A DNA stretch of 6,132 nt from assembly GCA_030669695.1 (NCBI GenBank), contig DAOVDC010000044.1, forward strand, positions 1-6,132. Reading direction: 5' to 3'. Below are positions 6,042-6,132 of the stretch, one piece after another. Below the pieces are notes generated by a model. It did not search any database. It saw only the letters and a program-made list of their open reading frames with translations, and was not told the origin of the DNA. The position numbers and the translations under genes are program-made. Positions within the stretch are counted from its first letter, which is position 1; every line of letters begins with the position of its first letter. This stretch comes from Candidatus Bathyarchaeota archaeon. GTDB lineage: Archaea > Thermoproteota > Bathyarchaeia > Bathyarchaeales > Bathyarchaeaceae.

Positions 6042-6132
6042 ATTTCCTTTCCTCCATTAATGCCGCTCTAACTTGGGCAAGTATCTCTTCGTCTGTGAAA
6101 TGAAACATAGTTATTGCTCCAGTAGGACATGT
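6034..6132 (-). CDS. hdrA: HdrA C-terminus (CoB-CoM heterodisulfide reductase subunit A), partial
   Basis: Only the last 32 codons and the TGA stop are inside the window; the gene enters from the right edge. The tail begins TCPTGAI, the end of a ferredoxin-type [4Fe-4S] motif (CP followed by a small residue and GAI). It continues with FTDEEILAQVRAAL, an ending I recognise from HdrA proteins. HdrA is the FAD-carrying subunit that bifurcates electrons between ferredoxin and the HdrC/HdrB branch in the cytoplasmic Hdr-Mvh complex; its C-terminal ferredoxin domain carries [4Fe-4S] clusters. The stop codon lies inside mvhD (8-nt overlap), so the two genes are translationally coupled. The flavin domain, N-terminal clusters and any fusion or selenocysteine lie outside the window. 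Assignment from a short tail alone would be moderate, but the downstream mvhD-hdrC-hdrB makes it strong. Confidence 0.9.
   Translation of the reverse strand, partial: TCPTGAITMFHFTDEEILAQVRAALMEERKYD

Noticed and set aside
1549..6060. Several plus-strand frames of 60-120 codons opposite the hdr, mvh and hycI genes
   Set aside because: Each lies opposite a well-supported gene, has no recognisable motif and starts without a convincing ribosome binding site.
1..6132. CRISPR array, insertion sequence or attachment site
   Set aside because: No regularly spaced repeats, transposase-like frames or flanking direct repeats were seen; the window is almost fully explained by metabolic genes.

Overview
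This window looks archaeal. It carries most of one operon for the cytoplasmic electron-bifurcating [NiFe]-hydrogenase/heterodisulfide reductase complex (MvhADG-HdrABC, group 3c hydrogenase type). Seven consecutive genes lie on the minus strand and are read from right to left: hdrA (only its last 32 codons), mvhD, hdrC, hdrB, mvhG, mvhA and a HycI-type hydrogenase maturation peptidase. An eighth minus-strand gene, an MgtE/SLC41-type divalent cation transporter, runs off the left edge. I recognise no plus-strand gene.

Layout, right to left. From 6132 to 1731 the six hdr/mvh genes are packed with overlaps of 8, 8 and 4 nt, a 7-nt gap, and another 4-nt overlap. Most have Shine-Dalgarno (SD) sequences matching the 16S tail. 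This implies one transcript and coupled translation. The peptidase gene (1679-1173) follows after 51 nt. A gap of about 310 nt (1172-863) then holds a U-tract terminator candidate, a plausible archaeal BRE/TATA promoter, and a GC-richer, hairpin-forming leader. The transporter gene starts at 862 and continues past position 1.

How the parts work together. MvhA/MvhG oxidise H2 at a NiFe centre. Electrons pass through the MvhG clusters and the MvhD [2Fe-2S] cluster to the flavin of HdrA, which bifurcates them. One branch goes to ferredoxin. The other goes through HdrC to the non-cubane clusters of HdrB, where a disulfide (CoM-S-S-CoB in methanogens) is reduced. HycI removes the C-terminal tail of MvhA after nickel insertion. 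These assignments rest on intact cysteine motifs in every subunit plus family knowledge.

The lineage cannot be fixed from this window. A methanogen, an Archaeoglobus-like archaeon, or an uncultivated group such as Bathyarchaeia would all fit, and no methanogenesis marker is visible. The core system is known biology. The points most worth a second look are the unassigned leader of the transporter gene, the placement of the transporter beside a nickel enzyme operon, and a variant MvhD cluster motif.
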